In this document: piece by piece, positions 1 through 10,394 of the stretch
How the letters are laid out: every line of letters begins with the position of its first letter
Numbering within the stretch: the first letter of the stretch is position 1
Assembly (NCBI GenBank): GCA_027065715.1
Contig: JAMONO010000027.1
Location: forward strand, 1 to 50,146
Direction: 5' to 3'
DNA from: Flavobacteriales bacterium
GTDB taxonomy: Bacteria > Bacteroidota > Bacteroidia > Flavobacteriales > Flavobacteriaceae
DNA length: 50,146 bases
Notes under the pieces: model-generated
What the model was told of the DNA's origin: nothing
What the model saw: only the letters and a program-made list of their open reading frames with translations
Databases searched by the model: none
Program-made: the position numbers and the translations under genes

Positions 1-33
1 CTGGAAACAGAACTCAATCAATTGAAAAAATAA
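1..33 (+). CDS. C-terminal end of an upstream CDS (LETELNQLKK*), probably lpxD
   Basis: Open from base 1 to TAA at 31-33, 4 bp before the lpxC start; lpxD-lpxC/fabZ-lpxA order is typical of Bacteroidetes. Confidence 0.55.
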   Translation: METELNQLKK

Positions 34-37
34 TCTT

Positions 38-1432
38 ATGATAAAACAAAAAACTTTAAAAAAACCGGTATCTATTGAAGGAGTGGGTTTACATACCGGC
101 AAAAAGGTAACCATGACGCTTAAACCAGCACCCGAAAATTACGGTTTTAAGTTTGTAAGAGTGGACCTGGAAGGAAAACCCGAAATTGAAGCCAGTGCCC
201 AGTTTGTTACCAAAACACAAAGAGGAACCGTATTGGAAAAAAACGGCGTGCAAGTAAGCACTACCGAACACGTACTGGCAGCCTTAACCGGCATGGACAT
301 TGATAACTGCATGATTGAACTTAATGCAGGAGAACCCCCCATTAAAGACGGTTCAGCCAAGTATTTTGTCAAAATGATTGAAGAAGCCGGAATTGAAGAA
401 CAAGATGCCGAACGCGAAGAATTTGTTATCAAAAAAGTTATATCATACGTAGATCCCGAAACCGAAAGCGAAATATTAATTATGCCGTCCGACCATTATG
501 AAATTACTGCCATGGTCGATTTTGGAACCAAGGTGTTGGGCACTCAAAATGCATATTTAAAGGAATTAAAAGACTTTAAAAAAGAAATAGCTTCGGCAAG
601 AACTTTTAGTTTTTTGCACGAATTGGAAATGTTACTTAAAAACGGGCTCATCAAAGGAGGAGACTTGAGCAATGCCATTATTTTTGTCGATAAAGAAATA
701 TCGAACGAGACCAAAGAACTCTTAAAAGAATATTTCAAACAAGATGATTTTGAAGTAAAACCCAACGGAATTCTAAACAATCTCGATTTGCAATGGCCCA
801 ATGAAGCCGCCCGACATAAATTGCTCGATGTAATAGGCGATTTGGCACTGGTAGGTACCAAATTGCGCGGTAAAGTTATAGCCAACAAGCCCGGACACAA
901 AGTAAATACGGCTTTTGCCAAAAAATTGCAAAAAATTATCAAAAACGAAAAAAGAAATAAAGTACCCGAGTTCGATTTAAATCAACCTCCGTTGATGGAT
1001 ATTGAAAAAATCATGTCACTTCTACCCCACCGTCCCCCGTTTTTGTTGGTAGATAGAATTTTGGAACTGTCCGACAATCATGTTGTAGGAATGAAAAATG
1101 TAACCATGAATGAAGCTTTCTTTGTAGGACATTTTCCCGGAGCACCGGTTATGCCCGGAGTTTTGCAAGTTGAGGCAATGGCTCAAACCGGCGGTATATT
1201 GGTATTGAGCTCAGTACCCGACCCTCAAAATTATTTGACTTATTTTATGAAAATGGATAAAGTCAAATTCAAAAGAAAAGTTATGCCCGGCGATACTTTG
1301 ATTTTTAAAGCCGAATTGATATCACCTATTCGAAGAGGAATTTGTCACATGCAAGCTTATGCGTATGCCAATGGACACCTGGTAGCCGAAGCCGAAATGA
1401 TGGCACAAATAGTAAAAAAGGAAAATAAATAA
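38..1432 (+). CDS. lpxC-fabZ: Bifunctional UDP-3-O-acyl-N-acetylglucosamine deacetylase / 3-hydroxyacyl-ACP dehydratase
   Basis: N-terminal LpxC motifs (SIEGVGLHTGKKV, TEHVLAALTGMDIDNC) fused to C-terminal FabZ (LLPHRPPFLLVDRI, GHFPGAPVMPGVLQVEAMAQ). Confidence 0.97.
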   Translation: MIKQKTLKKPVSIEGVGLHTGKKVTMTLKPAPENYGFKFVRVDLEGKPEIEASAQFVTKTQRGTVLEKNGVQVSTTEHVLAALTGMDIDNCMIELNAGEPPIKDGSAKYFVKMIEEAGIEEQDAEREEFVIKKVISYVDPETESEILIMPSDHYEITAMVDFGTKVLGTQNAYLKELKDFKKEIASARTFSFLHELEMLLKNGLIKGGDLSNAIIFVDKEISNETKELLKEYFKQDDFEVKPNGILNNLDLQWPNEAARHKLLDVIGDLALVGTKLRGKVIANKPGHKVNTAFAKKLQKIIKNEKRNKVPEFDLNQPPLMDIEKIMSLLPHRPPFLLVDRILELSDNHVVGMKNVTMNEAFFVGHFPGAPVMPGVLQVEAMAQTGGILVLSSVPDPQNYLTYFMKMDKVKFKRKVMPGDTLIFKAELISPIRRGICHMQAYAYANGHLVAEAEMMAQIVKKENK

Positions 1433-1436
1433 ATAT

Positions 1437-2222
1437 ATGAATCAACCATTTGCATACATACACCCCGAAGCCAAAATAGCCAAAAACGTGGTTATTGAAC
1501 CCTTTGTTACCATCGACAAAGGAGTTGAAATAGGAGAAGGCACTTGGATAGGTCCCAATGTAACTATCATGGAAGGTGCTCGCATAGGAAAAAATTGCAA
1601 AATTTTTCCGGGTACTGTAATAGCCGCCGAACCGCAAGACTTAAAATTTGAAGGTGAAGAATCATTGGCTATAATTGGCGACAATACAACTATTCGCGAA
1701 AATGTAACCGTAAACAGAGGCACCAAAGCAAGTGGCAAAACCATAGTAGGCAACTACTGTTTGCTTATGGCTAATGCACATGTAGCTCACGATTGTGTAG
1801 TAGGTGATCATGCTATTCTGGTCAATAATGTAGCTCTGGCAGGACATGTCGAAATCGGTGAATGGGCTATTTTGGGAGGTCTGTCGGCTGTGCATCAATT
1901 TGTCAAAATTGGACGACATGTTATGGTATCGGGCGGAACCTTAGTCAGAAAAGATATTCCCCCTTTTGTAAAAGCTGCCAAAGAACCTATTCAATACGTC
2001 GGTGTCAATTCAATAGGACTAAGACGTCGCGGTTTTATGAGTGAAACCATCAACCAAATTCAAGATATTTATCGGGTCATTTTTCAAAAAGTAAACAATG
2101 TTTCTGCTGCTTTGGAAATGATTGAAGCCGAAATGCCCGCTTCTCCCGAAAGAGACGAAATTATTCTCTTTATCAAAAATTCACCAAGAGGCATCATTAA
2201 AGGATATAAACAAAAAATATAA
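1437..2222 (+). CDS. lpxA: Acyl-ACP--UDP-N-acetylglucosamine O-acyltransferase
   Basis: Left-handed beta-helix hexapeptide repeats, GLRRRGF motif, position after lpxC-fabZ. Confidence 0.96.
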   Translation: MNQPFAYIHPEAKIAKNVVIEPFVTIDKGVEIGEGTWIGPNVTIMEGARIGKNCKIFPGTVIAAEPQDLKFEGEESLAIIGDNTTIRENVTVNRGTKASGKTIVGNYCLLMANAHVAHDCVVGDHAILVNNVALAGHVEIGEWAILGGLSAVHQFVKIGRHVMVSGGTLVRKDIPPFVKAAKEPIQYVGVNSIGLRRRGFMSETINQIQDIYRVIFQKVNNVSAALEMIEAEMPASPERDEIILFIKNSPRGIIKGYKQKI

Positions 2223-2226
2223 TATT

Positions 2227-2790
2227 ATGGCAACAACCTCAGATATCAGAAAAGGACTTTGTATCAATTACAATAACGATATTTATAAAATTATCGATTT
2301 TTTACATGTAAAACCCGGCAAAGGACCGGCTTTTGTCCGAACCAAACTCAAAAGTCTGACAACAGGAAAAATAATTGACAATACTTTTTCTGCCGGACAC
2401 AAAATAGATGATATAAGAATAGAAACTCGTAAGTTTCAATACTTGTATAATGACGGCGATACCTATCATTTTATGGACGACGAAACTTATGAACAAATTC
2501 AATTGCCCAAAGCAATGATAGATGCCCCTCAATTTTTAAAAGAAGGCGAACTGGTAACCATACTTATCAAAGCCGACGACAATACACCATTAACCTTGGA
2601 AATGCCTGCCAGTGTCGTTATGGAAGTAACCCATACCGAACCCGGTGTAAAAGGCAATACCGCTACCAATGCCACAAAACCTGCAACTGTCGAAACAGGA
2701 GCAACCGTGAGAGTTCCACTGTTTATAAACGAAGGTGATAAAATAAAAATTAACACAGAAACCGGTGAATATCAAGAAAGAGTAAAATAA
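2227..2790 (+). CDS. efp: Elongation factor P (internal ATG of the 2122 ORF)
   Basis: MATTSDIRKGLCINYNNDIYKIIDFLHVKPGKGPAFVRTKLK; start at 2227 removes the overlap with lpxA. Confidence 0.95.
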   Translation: MATTSDIRKGLCINYNNDIYKIIDFLHVKPGKGPAFVRTKLKSLTTGKIIDNTFSAGHKIDDIRIETRKFQYLYNDGDTYHFMDDETYEQIQLPKAMIDAPQFLKEGELVTILIKADDNTPLTLEMPASVVMEVTHTEPGVKGNTATNATKPATVETGATVRVPLFINEGDKIKINTETGEYQERVK

Positions 2791-2792
2791 TT

Positions 2793-2815
2793 TGACAAAA
2801 AATGATATTTTGTCA
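2793..2815. promoter_or_regulatory. Perfect inverted repeat TGACAAAA-N7-TTTTGTCA between efp and sucD
   Basis: Read directly; 8-bp perfect arms, no following T tract. Confidence 0.4.
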
Positions 2816-2865
2816 TAAAATTATTCGACAAATTATTTGATATTTACGAACAAAAAATTATAAAT

Positions 2866-3741
2866 ATGAGTGTATTAGTAAATAAAGATTCCAAGATTAT
2901 AGTGCAAGGTTTTACCGGTGGTGAAGGAACTTTTCATGCCCAACAAATGATTGACTACGGAACCAACGTTGTTGGTGGGGTTACTCCCGGAAAAGGAGGA
3001 CAAGAGCATCTGGGCAAACCGGTTTTCAATACCGTTAAAGAAGCCGTTGAAACAACCGGAGCGGATACTTCCATTATTTTTGTTCCGCCGGCTTTTGCTG
3101 CCGATGCCATTAAAGAAGCTGCCGAAGCAGGTATTAAAACCATTATAGCCATAACCGAAGGTATTCCGGTTGCCGATATGGTCAAAGTAATGGATTATAT
3201 CGATGACAAAGATGTGCGTTTGGTTGGACCAAACTGCCCCGGCGTTATCACGCCCGAAGAAGCCAAAGTAGGTATTATGCCCGGTTTTGTATTTAAAAAA
3301 GGTAAAATCGGTTTGGTTTCCAAATCGGGAACTTTGACTTATGAAGCTGCCGACCAAATTGCCAAACAAGGATTAGGTATTACAACAGCAATAGGTATCG
3401 GAGGAGACCCTATTATAGGAACTACTACCAAAGATGCCGTTGAAATGTTTATGAATGATCCTGATACAGAAGCAATAGTAATGATTGGAGAGATAGGCGG
3501 TAACTTGGAAGCCGAAGCAGCCAAATATATCAAAGAAACAGGCAACAAAAAACCTGTTATAGCTTTTATAGCCGGTCAAACCGCTCCCAAAGGAAGAACC
3601 ATGGGACATGCAGGAGCCATTGTCGGAGGTAAAGCCGATACGGCACAAGCCAAAATGGAAATTTTAAGAGCTCACGGAATCCATGTAGTTGAATCACCTG
3701 CCGAAATCGGTAAAAAAGTAGCAAAAGTTCTTAATAAATGA
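2866..3741 (+). CDS. sucD: Succinyl-CoA synthetase alpha subunit
   Basis: [52 protein letters not shown]. Confidence 0.96.
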   Translation: MSVLVNKDSKIIVQGFTGGEGTFHAQQMIDYGTNVVGGVTPGKGGQEHLGKPVFNTVKEAVETTGADTSIIFVPPAFAADAIKEAAEAGIKTIIAITEGIPVADMVKVMDYIDDKDVRLVGPNCPGVITPEEAKVGIMPGFVFKKGKIGLVSKSGTLTYEAADQIAKQGLGITTAIGIGGDPIIGTTTKDAVEMFMNDPDTEAIVMIGEIGGNLEAEAAKYIKETGNKKPVIAFIAGQTAPKGRTMGHAGAIVGGKADTAQAKMEILRAHGIHVVESPAEIGKKVAKVLNK

Positions 3742-3757
3742 TTTTTAATTACAAACA

Positions 3758-3792
3758 ACAATAAAAGCCGGCTTTTTGCCGGCTTTTATTGT
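3758..3792. terminator. Bidirectional intrinsic terminator between convergent sucD and pnp
   Basis: ACAATAAAAGCCGGC-ttttt-GCCGGCTTTTATTGT, 15-bp perfect stem. Confidence 0.85.
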
Positions 3793-3807
3793 ATTGTACA
3801 TAACGAT

Positions 3808-5955
3808 TTATTTTTCGTTATTATTCGCTCTTTTGTTTTTACGAGGAGGGCGGGGTAATAAAACTTTTCGAGATAATTTCATTTTACCTCTGTCCATTCC
3901 CAACAATTTTACTTTGACCGTATCACCTTCTTTTAATACATCGGATACATTGTTGATGCGTTTCCAATCAATTTCGGACACATGCAAAAGTCCTTCCGTT
4001 CCGGGAGCAATTTCTATAAATGCACCAAAATCTTTAATGGAAACAACTTTACCTTCATATATTTCGCCAACTTCGGGTTCAAAAGTTATTACATCAATAC
4101 GGTCTATAACTTGTTGAATCTTATCCATGTCAGTTCCCATAATCTCAATAATTCCTTTACCGTCCACTTCTTCTATAACAATGGTAGTGTCGGTTTCTTC
4201 TTGAAGTTGTTGGATATCTTTACCGCCTTTGCCGATTACGGCACCAATATATTCTTTTGGTATTTCTATTTTGACCATTTTAGGCACAAAATCTTTAACT
4301 TGCGGTCGTGGTTCCGAAATGGTTTTCTCCATTTCACGCATAATATGCAAACGTCCTTCTTTGGCTTGATGCAAGGCTTTTTCAAGGATTTCTCTTTTTA
4401 AGTCCTTAATTTTGATGTCCATTTGACAAGCCGTTATACCGTCTTTGGTTCCCGTTACTTTAAAATCCATATCACCCAAATGATCTTCATCTCCCAAAAT
4501 ATCGGATAATACGGCATATTTTTTGGTTTCTTCGTCATAAATTAAGCCCATGGCAATACCCGATACGGCTTTTTTCATTTGGATACCGGCATCCATAAGT
4601 GCCATTGAACCGGCACAAACTGTTGCCATGGAACTGGACCCGTTCGATTCCAAAATATCGGAAACAACACGTATGGTATAAGGCGAATCTTCGGGAACCA
4701 TAGGTTCAAGAGCTCTTTGTGCCAAATGACCGTGTCCGATTTCTCTTCGCGATGTGCCTCTTAATGGACGTGCTTCACCGGTTGAAAATGGAGGAAAATT
4801 GTAGTGCAAGTAAAAACTTTCTTCGTCTGATTGGGTAGCTCCGTCAATAATATTTACTTCTCGCGAAGTTCCAAGCGTAACGGTTGCCAAAGCTTGTGTT
4901 TCACCACGCGTAAAAATAGCTGACCCGTGAACCGAAGGCAAATAATCGGTTTCGGTCCAAATAGGTCTGATTTCGTCGGTTTTTCTTCCGTCCAATCTCA
5001 AACCTTCGTTGAGAATTAAGTCTCTGACGGCTTTTTTCATTACTTTGTGAAAATATTCACCAATTATTTTTTCTTTTTCTTCCAACTCTTCTTCCGAAAA
5101 AGTTTCTATCAGTTCGTCTTTTACGGCATTAAATTTTTCGGAACGTTCTTTTTTTCCGGTTCCTTCTTTGGCTATGTTGTAAATTTTGTCGTAAACGGAT
5201 TTTTCAATTTGTTCATACAAAGCTTCGTCTTCTTCGGCTTTTGGATAGTCTCTTTTAGGAAAAGCTTTGCTTACTTGTTCAGCCAATTTTTTTTGAACTT
5301 CAATTTGTTTTTTAATGGCTTGATGGGCAAATTCAATAGCTTCAATCATTTCTTCTTCACTGACTTCTTGCATCTGTCCTTCAACCATGGTAACCGAATC
5401 TTCGGTGCCGCCGACCATTAAATCTATCGTAGCTTTTTCGCCTTCTTCATAACTGGGATTAATGACCAATATGTCGTCAATTTTTGCAACCCGCACTTCT
5501 GATATGGGACCTTCAAAAGGTATATCCGAGACTGCCAAAGCTGCCGAAGCGGCTAAACCGGCAAGTGAGTCGGCTTGCACATTGGGGTCGTGCGACATTA
5601 ATTGAATCATTACTTGTGTTTCGGCGTGATAATCTTTAGGAAAGAGCGGACGCAATACGCGATCTACCAGTCGCATAACCAAAATTTCTTCGGTGCTCGG
5701 TCTTCCTTCTCTTTTAAAAAAACCACCGGGGAACTTGCCTGATGAGGCAAATTTTTCGCGGTAATCAACGGTTAAAGGTAAAAAATCAATATCCGGATTT
5801 ATTTCTTTTGAAGCTACGGCTGTTGCCAAAAGCATGGTATTTCCCATTCTTACTACTACGGAACCATCGGCTTGTTTGGCTAACTTTCCGGTTTCAATAC
5901 TGATGGTTCTGCCATCGTCAAGTTGTATGGTTTCTTTGATTGGTTTTGGTGTCAT
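3808..5955 (-). CDS. pnp: Polyribonucleotide nucleotidyltransferase
   Basis: Two RNase PH domains, KH ([16 protein letters not shown]) and S1 ([32 protein letters not shown]). Confidence 0.97.
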   Translation of the reverse strand: MTPKPIKETIQLDDGRTISIETGKLAKQADGSVVVRMGNTMLLATAVASKEINPDIDFLPLTVDYREKFASSGKFPGGFFKREGRPSTEEILVMRLVDRVLRPLFPKDYHAETQVMIQLMSHDPNVQADSLAGLAASAALAVSDIPFEGPISEVRVAKIDDILVINPSYEEGEKATIDLMVGGTEDSVTMVEGQMQEVSEEEMIEAIEFAHQAIKKQIEVQKKLAEQVSKAFPKRDYPKAEEDEALYEQIEKSVYDKIYNIAKEGTGKKERSEKFNAVKDELIETFSEEELEEKEKIIGEYFHKVMKKAVRDLILNEGLRLDGRKTDEIRPIWTETDYLPSVHGSAIFTRGETQALATVTLGTSREVNIIDGATQSDEESFYLHYNFPPFSTGEARPLRGTSRREIGHGHLAQRALEPMVPEDSPYTIRVVSDILESNGSSSMATVCAGSMALMDAGIQMKKAVSGIAMGLIYDEETKKYAVLSDILGDEDHLGDMDFKVTGTKDGITACQMDIKIKDLKREILEKALHQAKEGRLHIMREMEKTISEPRPQVKDFVPKMVKIEIPKEYIGAVIGKGGKDIQQLQEETDTTIVIEEVDGKGIIEIMGTDMDKIQQVIDRIDVITFEPEVGEIYEGKVVSIKDFGAFIEIAPGTEGLLHVSEIDWKRINNVSDVLKEGDTVKVKLLGMDRGKMKLSRKVLLPRPPRKNKRANNNEK

Positions 5956-5977
5956 ATATAATAATTTGTTTTGTAGT

Positions 5978-5995
5978 TCAGTTTGATTAAACTGA
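5978..5995 (-). promoter_or_regulatory. Hairpin in the pnp leader (7-bp stem)
   Basis: TCAGTTT-gatt-AAACTGA on the + strand, about 23 nt upstream of the pnp start. Confidence 0.35.
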
Positions 5996-6009
5996 TAAAA
6001 ATAAGATAA

Positions 6010-6035
6010 AAAAAGGGCAGTTGCCTGCCCTTTTT
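6010..6035 (-). terminator. Intrinsic terminator after rpsO, in the rpsO-pnp interval
   Basis: AAAAAGGGCAG-ttgc-CTGCCCTTTTT, 11-bp stem. Confidence 0.75.
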
Positions 6036-6047
6036 AAATGGTTAAGC

Positions 6048-6317
6048 TTATTTTCTTAAGCCTAATTCTTTAATGATTTTACGGTATCTTTCAATATCGT
6101 TGTTCTTCAAATAGTTTAAAAGACTACGTCTTTTTCCTACTAATTTTACTAAAGCTTTTTCGGTGCTGTAGTCGTGTTTGTTTCTTTTTAAATGTTCGGT
6201 CAAATGGTTGATGCGGTAAGTAAATAACGCAATTTGACCTTCGGGTGATCCTGTGTCTTTTTCTGATTTCCCGTACTTTGCAAAGATTTCTTTTTTTACT
6301 TCTGGTGTTAAATACAT
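6048..6317 (-). CDS. rpsO: 30S ribosomal protein S15
   Basis: [50 protein letters not shown]. Confidence 0.97.
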   Translation of the reverse strand: MYLTPEVKKEIFAKYGKSEKDTGSPEGQIALFTYRINHLTEHLKRNKHDYSTEKALVKLVGKRRSLLNYLKNNDIERYRKIIKELGLRK

Positions 6318-6358
6318 GCCAATATTTTTTTAATGATTATTATGTATATTTCAAGCTG

Positions 6359-6388
6359 CAAAGATACAATAAATTTATTATAAAACAA
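6359..6388 (-). promoter_or_regulatory. Bacteroidetes-type promoter of rpsO
   Basis: Minus strand reads TTG-N19-TATCTTTG, matching the -33/-7 consensus (TTG N17-23 TAnnTTTG). Confidence 0.6.
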
Positions 6389-6415
6389 GATTTTAGTCGG
6401 TTTTAGTTTTTCTGC

Positions 6416-7510
6416 TTATTTGTCAATAGCTTTAATGATAATGATGTATGTAGGAAAATGGTCACTGTATCCGCCCAAAAATTCTCCACCGGCAAATGTT
6501 CGTTTCGGATATCCTTTGTAACGACCTTTTTTGTTTTTCATAAATTCGCGACTGTATATGCCCGATTTCCAAAGATGAAATTTGTTATCCGAATCATTCA
6601 CTAAGGCGGGGGTTATCATTATTTGGTCAAACAAATTCCAACTGTCGCGGTATGCCAATGTGCCAATACCTCGATTAAAAAAGTGTTCCATGGCATTGTA
6701 AAGGCTGCCTTTGTTTACATCGGATTTTTTGGCTTTGGTGTTTAAAACCCGTTTGACACTGGGGCTACTCGGATCGTCGTTCAGGTCGCCCATAATTACA
6801 ATTTTAGCCTTAGGTTCTTGTGCCAAAATAGAATCTTTGATATGTTTGGTTAGTTTGGCGGCTTTAACCCGTTTGGGCAAACTGCGGGCTTCACCTCCTC
6901 GACGCGAAGGCCAGTGGTCCACGATAATACTGATGAGTTCACCGTCCATAATTCCCGTTACAACCAATTGGTCACGAGTGTAAATTCTGTATCCGGTGTC
7001 GCTGTCACGTAAATACAAAGGATAGGTGGTGAAATTTACCGGATTAAAAATCTTTTTTCGATACAAGAGTGCTACATCAATACCGCGTCGATCGGGCGAA
7101 TCAAAATGGATTATGCCGTATCCCAAACCTTTTAAATCGCCGGTAGTTATCAGGTCTTCCAATACTTTTTTGTTTTCTACTTCGGCAACGCCTATGACTG
7201 CCGGGGGGGCATGGGTTTCGCGTTTGCCTATATCAGCTAATACTTTGGACAGGTTATTCAATTTTATATGATATTTTTTAGAAGTCCAATTGTTACGTCC
7301 TTCGGGGGTAAAATCTTCATCTCTTGTTTTGGGGTCGTCAATGGTGTCAAAAAGATTTTCCAAATTGTAAAAAGCAATGGTTCTGGCCAAATATTTTTTT
7401 ACTTCTTTGGTTTGTCGCTGGTTGGTTCGGGCGGTTGTCGTTGTATTTTTTTGACTGCCGCAGTTCCATACTAAAACGGCTAAAATCAAGCCTATAAAAA
7501 CTTTCTTCAT
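6416..7510 (-). CDS. Endonuclease/exonuclease/phosphatase family protein, probable lipoprotein
   Basis: AFYNLENLFDTIDDP, GVAEVENKKVLEDL, VDHWPSRRGG, IVIMGDLNDDPSSPS, SDHFP; N-terminal hydrophobic segment ending in Cys. Confidence 0.85.
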   Translation of the reverse strand: MKKVFIGLILAVLVWNCGSQKNTTTTARTNQRQTKEVKKYLARTIAFYNLENLFDTIDDPKTRDEDFTPEGRNNWTSKKYHIKLNNLSKVLADIGKRETHAPPAVIGVAEVENKKVLEDLITTGDLKGLGYGIIHFDSPDRRGIDVALLYRKKIFNPVNFTTYPLYLRDSDTGYRIYTRDQLVVTGIMDGELISIIVDHWPSRRGGEARSLPKRVKAAKLTKHIKDSILAQEPKAKIVIMGDLNDDPSSPSVKRVLNTKAKKSDVNKGSLYNAMEHFFNRGIGTLAYRDSWNLFDQIMITPALVNDSDNKFHLWKSGIYSREFMKNKKGRYKGYPKRTFAGGEFLGGYSDHFPTYIIIIKAIDK

Positions 7511-7625
7511 GGTCTAAAATTTAGTTATCGTTAATTTTTTTATTTTATGACCAAAAATACTAAATTAAGTTTGAAAAATAATGTAAATTTGTTGGAAATA
7601 ATAATCATAAATAAAAAAACGAAAT

Positions 7626-10373
7626 ATGAAGAAGTATTTAATGTCAATGGCACTACTGGTTTCATTTTTCGGTTGGTCGCAAATCACAGGCGTAAAAGGT
7701 TTTGTGCAAGACACCGAAAACAAAGAAAATATCAGCGGGGCTGTTGTTACAATCAAAGGAAGTAACTTAAAATATGTTACGACAGACGATGGTTTTTTTG
7801 AAATATACAAAATTCCAGCCGGAAAACAAGAATTGTATATTACAGCCGAAGGCTATCAGTCTCAACAAATACCCATTGTTGTGGTAAACGGAAAAGTTTT
7901 GGATTTGGGTGAAATTATGCTCGATCCGATTAATGAATTTGAAGGGCAAAGTATCATTACCTTGTCATCGGACGATCTTTCGGATGACGAAACAAGCAAC
8001 AGTAATGAAAATATTGCCGGTATTTTACAATCGTCAAAAGATACTTATCAGCGTATTGTTGCTTTTAATTTCGGTCAGGTTTGGTTCAAATCGCGAGGTT
8101 ATGATTCTGACCAAGGTGAAGTAATGTTTAACGGTATTCCCATGAACAAAATATCTAACGGACGTCCGCAGTGGAGCGATTGGGGCGGTTTAAACGATGT
8201 TTTGCGTAATCAGGAATTTACCGACGGATTGGCACCTTCCGAAAGTCGTTTTGGTGGTGTTTTGGGTTCGACCAATTTTATAACACGCGCTTCCAAAATG
8301 CGTAAAGGTGGTCGTATATCAAATGCTTTTACCAATTCCAATTACACGGGACGCCTTATGGCATCTTATAACACCGGTATGCAAAAAAACGGTTGGGCAC
8401 TAAGTGTATTGGGGTCGCGTCGATATGGACATGAAGGCTATTTTGAAGGAACAACTTACAATGCTTGGGGTGGTTTTATTGCCGTTGAAAAAAAGTTGAA
8501 CGATAAACACAGCTTGAACGTAACGGCTTTTTATACACCTAACCGTCGCGGTAAAAATTCGCCCAATACACAAGAAGTTTTCGATTTGGGAGGCACCCGA
8601 TACAATGCTTATTGGGGCTGGCAAGGTCCTTACAAACGAAATGCCCGCATGAAAGAGATAAAAGAACCTACTTTTATGCTCAGTCATTATTGGGATATTG
8701 ACGATAAAACCAGTTTAAATACCAATATAATGTATCAATACGGCACTATTGCCAACAGTCGTATCGATTACAGAGGGCTCAATCCGGATCCTACTTACTA
8801 TCAAAAGTTACCCAGTTATTTTTTACGTCATGAAGGAGCAGAAGATTACGAAAATGCTTTTATTCGAACCGAATATTTTTTAAACGATGCTCCGCAAAGT
8901 CAAATTATGTGGGAAGAATTATACGATGCCAATAACTTGGCTAATATTCACAATCAACCGGCTTACTATTTGCTATACAATGATGTAAATAACGATAAAG
9001 TATTGGCTGCCAATACGATATTTTTCAAAGAATTGACCGACAAAATCACCTTGAATGCTTCGGCTCTGTATAAAAAAGTAACTTCGGACAACTATGCCGA
9101 GATAACTGACCTGTTGGGAGCCAACTACTATTTAGATGTCAATAAATATGCCTTGGATTCGGAAAAAGATAATGACATAAATAATCCCAACCGTAAAGTG
9201 TTTGAGGGAGATAAATTCAAATACAACTATACAATTGATGCCCATATTGCCGATGCTTTTGCACAATTGAGTTTTACTTACAACAAAGTCGATTTTTATA
9301 TTGCCGGAAATGTTGGCAATACGACTTATCAACGCGACGGTAAATATTTAAACGGCGAATATCAACAAACTTCATACGGCAAAGGTGAACAAATCGATTT
9401 CTTAACCTACGGAACCAAAGGAGGTTTAACTTATAAAATCACCGGAAATCATTTGTTAAATTTTAACGGAGGCTATATGACCAAAGCCCCTTCGTTGCGT
9501 AACACCTATGCCAATTCGCGTGTATCCAACGAAATAGTGCCCGATATTACCACTACCAAAATTGCTTCGGTTGATGCCAGTTATTATTACAGAACACAAG
9601 CAGTTAAATTGCGTTTAACCGGTTATTATACCCGGTTTAAAGACATGACCGAAGTTAGTTTTTATTACGTGCAAGGTATCAGCGGAGTAACCAAAACCGA
9701 TGATTTTTTGACCGCTGCTTTATACGGTATTCAAAAGAAAAATATCGGTATGGAAATGGGCGTTGAAGCCAAATTAACACCTACGGTTAAATTTTTGGGT
9801 GGTATTGCCATAGGTCAATTTACCTATGATAACAATCCGAAATTAAAAGTATCCGCCAGCGAAAACGACGAAGCTACTTTTACTTCTTATCTCAAAGATT
9901 ATAAACAATCGGGGTCGCCTCAACGCGGATATTCAGTCGGATTTGAATACAGAGACCCCAAATATTGGTGGGTATCTGCCAATGCCAACTTATTGACCAA
10001 CAATTATGTAGGTTTATCATCTTTGCGAAGAACCGACAATTTTTATATCGACCCCGATGACGGAACGCCCATAACCGGAGTAACCCAAGAAGAAGTTGAT
10101 AGATTGTTGGCACAAGAACGCTTGGACGATATCTTTTTGGTTAATATTGTCGGTGGAAAATCGTGGAAAATCGATAAATATTATCTCGGTTTTTTTGCCA
10201 GTATCAACAATTTGTTGGGTGAAAAATATCGTAGCGGCGGTTTTGAACAATCGCGTAAAGGTAATTTCGCCAACTTTAAAGAAGATGCCGAACTCGAACA
10301 CCCCTTATTCGGAAATAAATATTGGTATGGACGCGGCACCACTTATTATTTAAACTTTTATGTCAGATTTTAA
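7626..10373 (+). CDS. TonB-dependent outer membrane receptor with carboxypeptidase-like regulatory domain
   Basis: Signal peptide, N-terminal Cna-B-like domain (GVKGFVQDTENKENISGAVVTIKG), plug/barrel features, terminal aromatic YLNFYVRF. Confidence 0.88.
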   Translation: MKKYLMSMALLVSFFGWSQITGVKGFVQDTENKENISGAVVTIKGSNLKYVTTDDGFFEIYKIPAGKQELYITAEGYQSQQIPIVVVNGKVLDLGEIMLDPINEFEGQSIITLSSDDLSDDETSNSNENIAGILQSSKDTYQRIVAFNFGQVWFKSRGYDSDQGEVMFNGIPMNKISNGRPQWSDWGGLNDVLRNQEFTDGLAPSESRFGGVLGSTNFITRASKMRKGGRISNAFTNSNYTGRLMASYNTGMQKNGWALSVLGSRRYGHEGYFEGTTYNAWGGFIAVEKKLNDKHSLNVTAFYTPNRRGKNSPNTQEVFDLGGTRYNAYWGWQGPYKRNARMKEIKEPTFMLSHYWDIDDKTSLNTNIMYQYGTIANSRIDYRGLNPDPTYYQKLPSYFLRHEGAEDYENAFIRTEYFLNDAPQSQIMWEELYDANNLANIHNQPAYYLLYNDVNNDKVLAANTIFFKELTDKITLNASALYKKVTSDNYAEITDLLGANYYLDVNKYALDSEKDNDINNPNRKVFEGDKFKYNYTIDAHIADAFAQLSFTYNKVDFYIAGNVGNTTYQRDGKYLNGEYQQTSYGKGEQIDFLTYGTKGGLTYKITGNHLLNFNGGYMTKAPSLRNTYANSRVSNEIVPDITTTKIASVDASYYYRTQAVKLRLTGYYTRFKDMTEVSFYYVQGISGVTKTDDFLTAALYGIQKKNIGMEMGVEAKLTPTVKFLGGIAIGQFTYDNNPKLKVSASENDEATFTSYLKDYKQSGSPQRGYSVGFEYRDPKYWWVSANANLLTNNYVGLSSLRRTDNFYIDPDDGTPITGVTQEEVDRLLAQERLDDIFLVNIVGGKSWKIDKYYLGFFASINNLLGEKYRSGGFEQSRKGNFANFKEDAELEHPLFGNKYWYGRGTTYYLNFYVRF

Positions 10374-10394
10374 TCACAAAAAAAACTTAAAAAA

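Noticed and set aside
38-1432. lpxC-fabZ fusion as a novelty
   Set aside because: Well-known arrangement in Bacteroidetes
2875-3369. 164-aa minus-strand ORF opposite sucD
   Set aside because: Shadow ORF over a strongly conserved gene; Asn/Ser/Phe-rich low-quality translation
5047-5421. 124-aa Phe-rich plus-strand ORF opposite pnp
   Set aside because: Antisense of a Glu/Lys-rich pnp region (GAA/AAA reads as TTC/TTT); composition artefact
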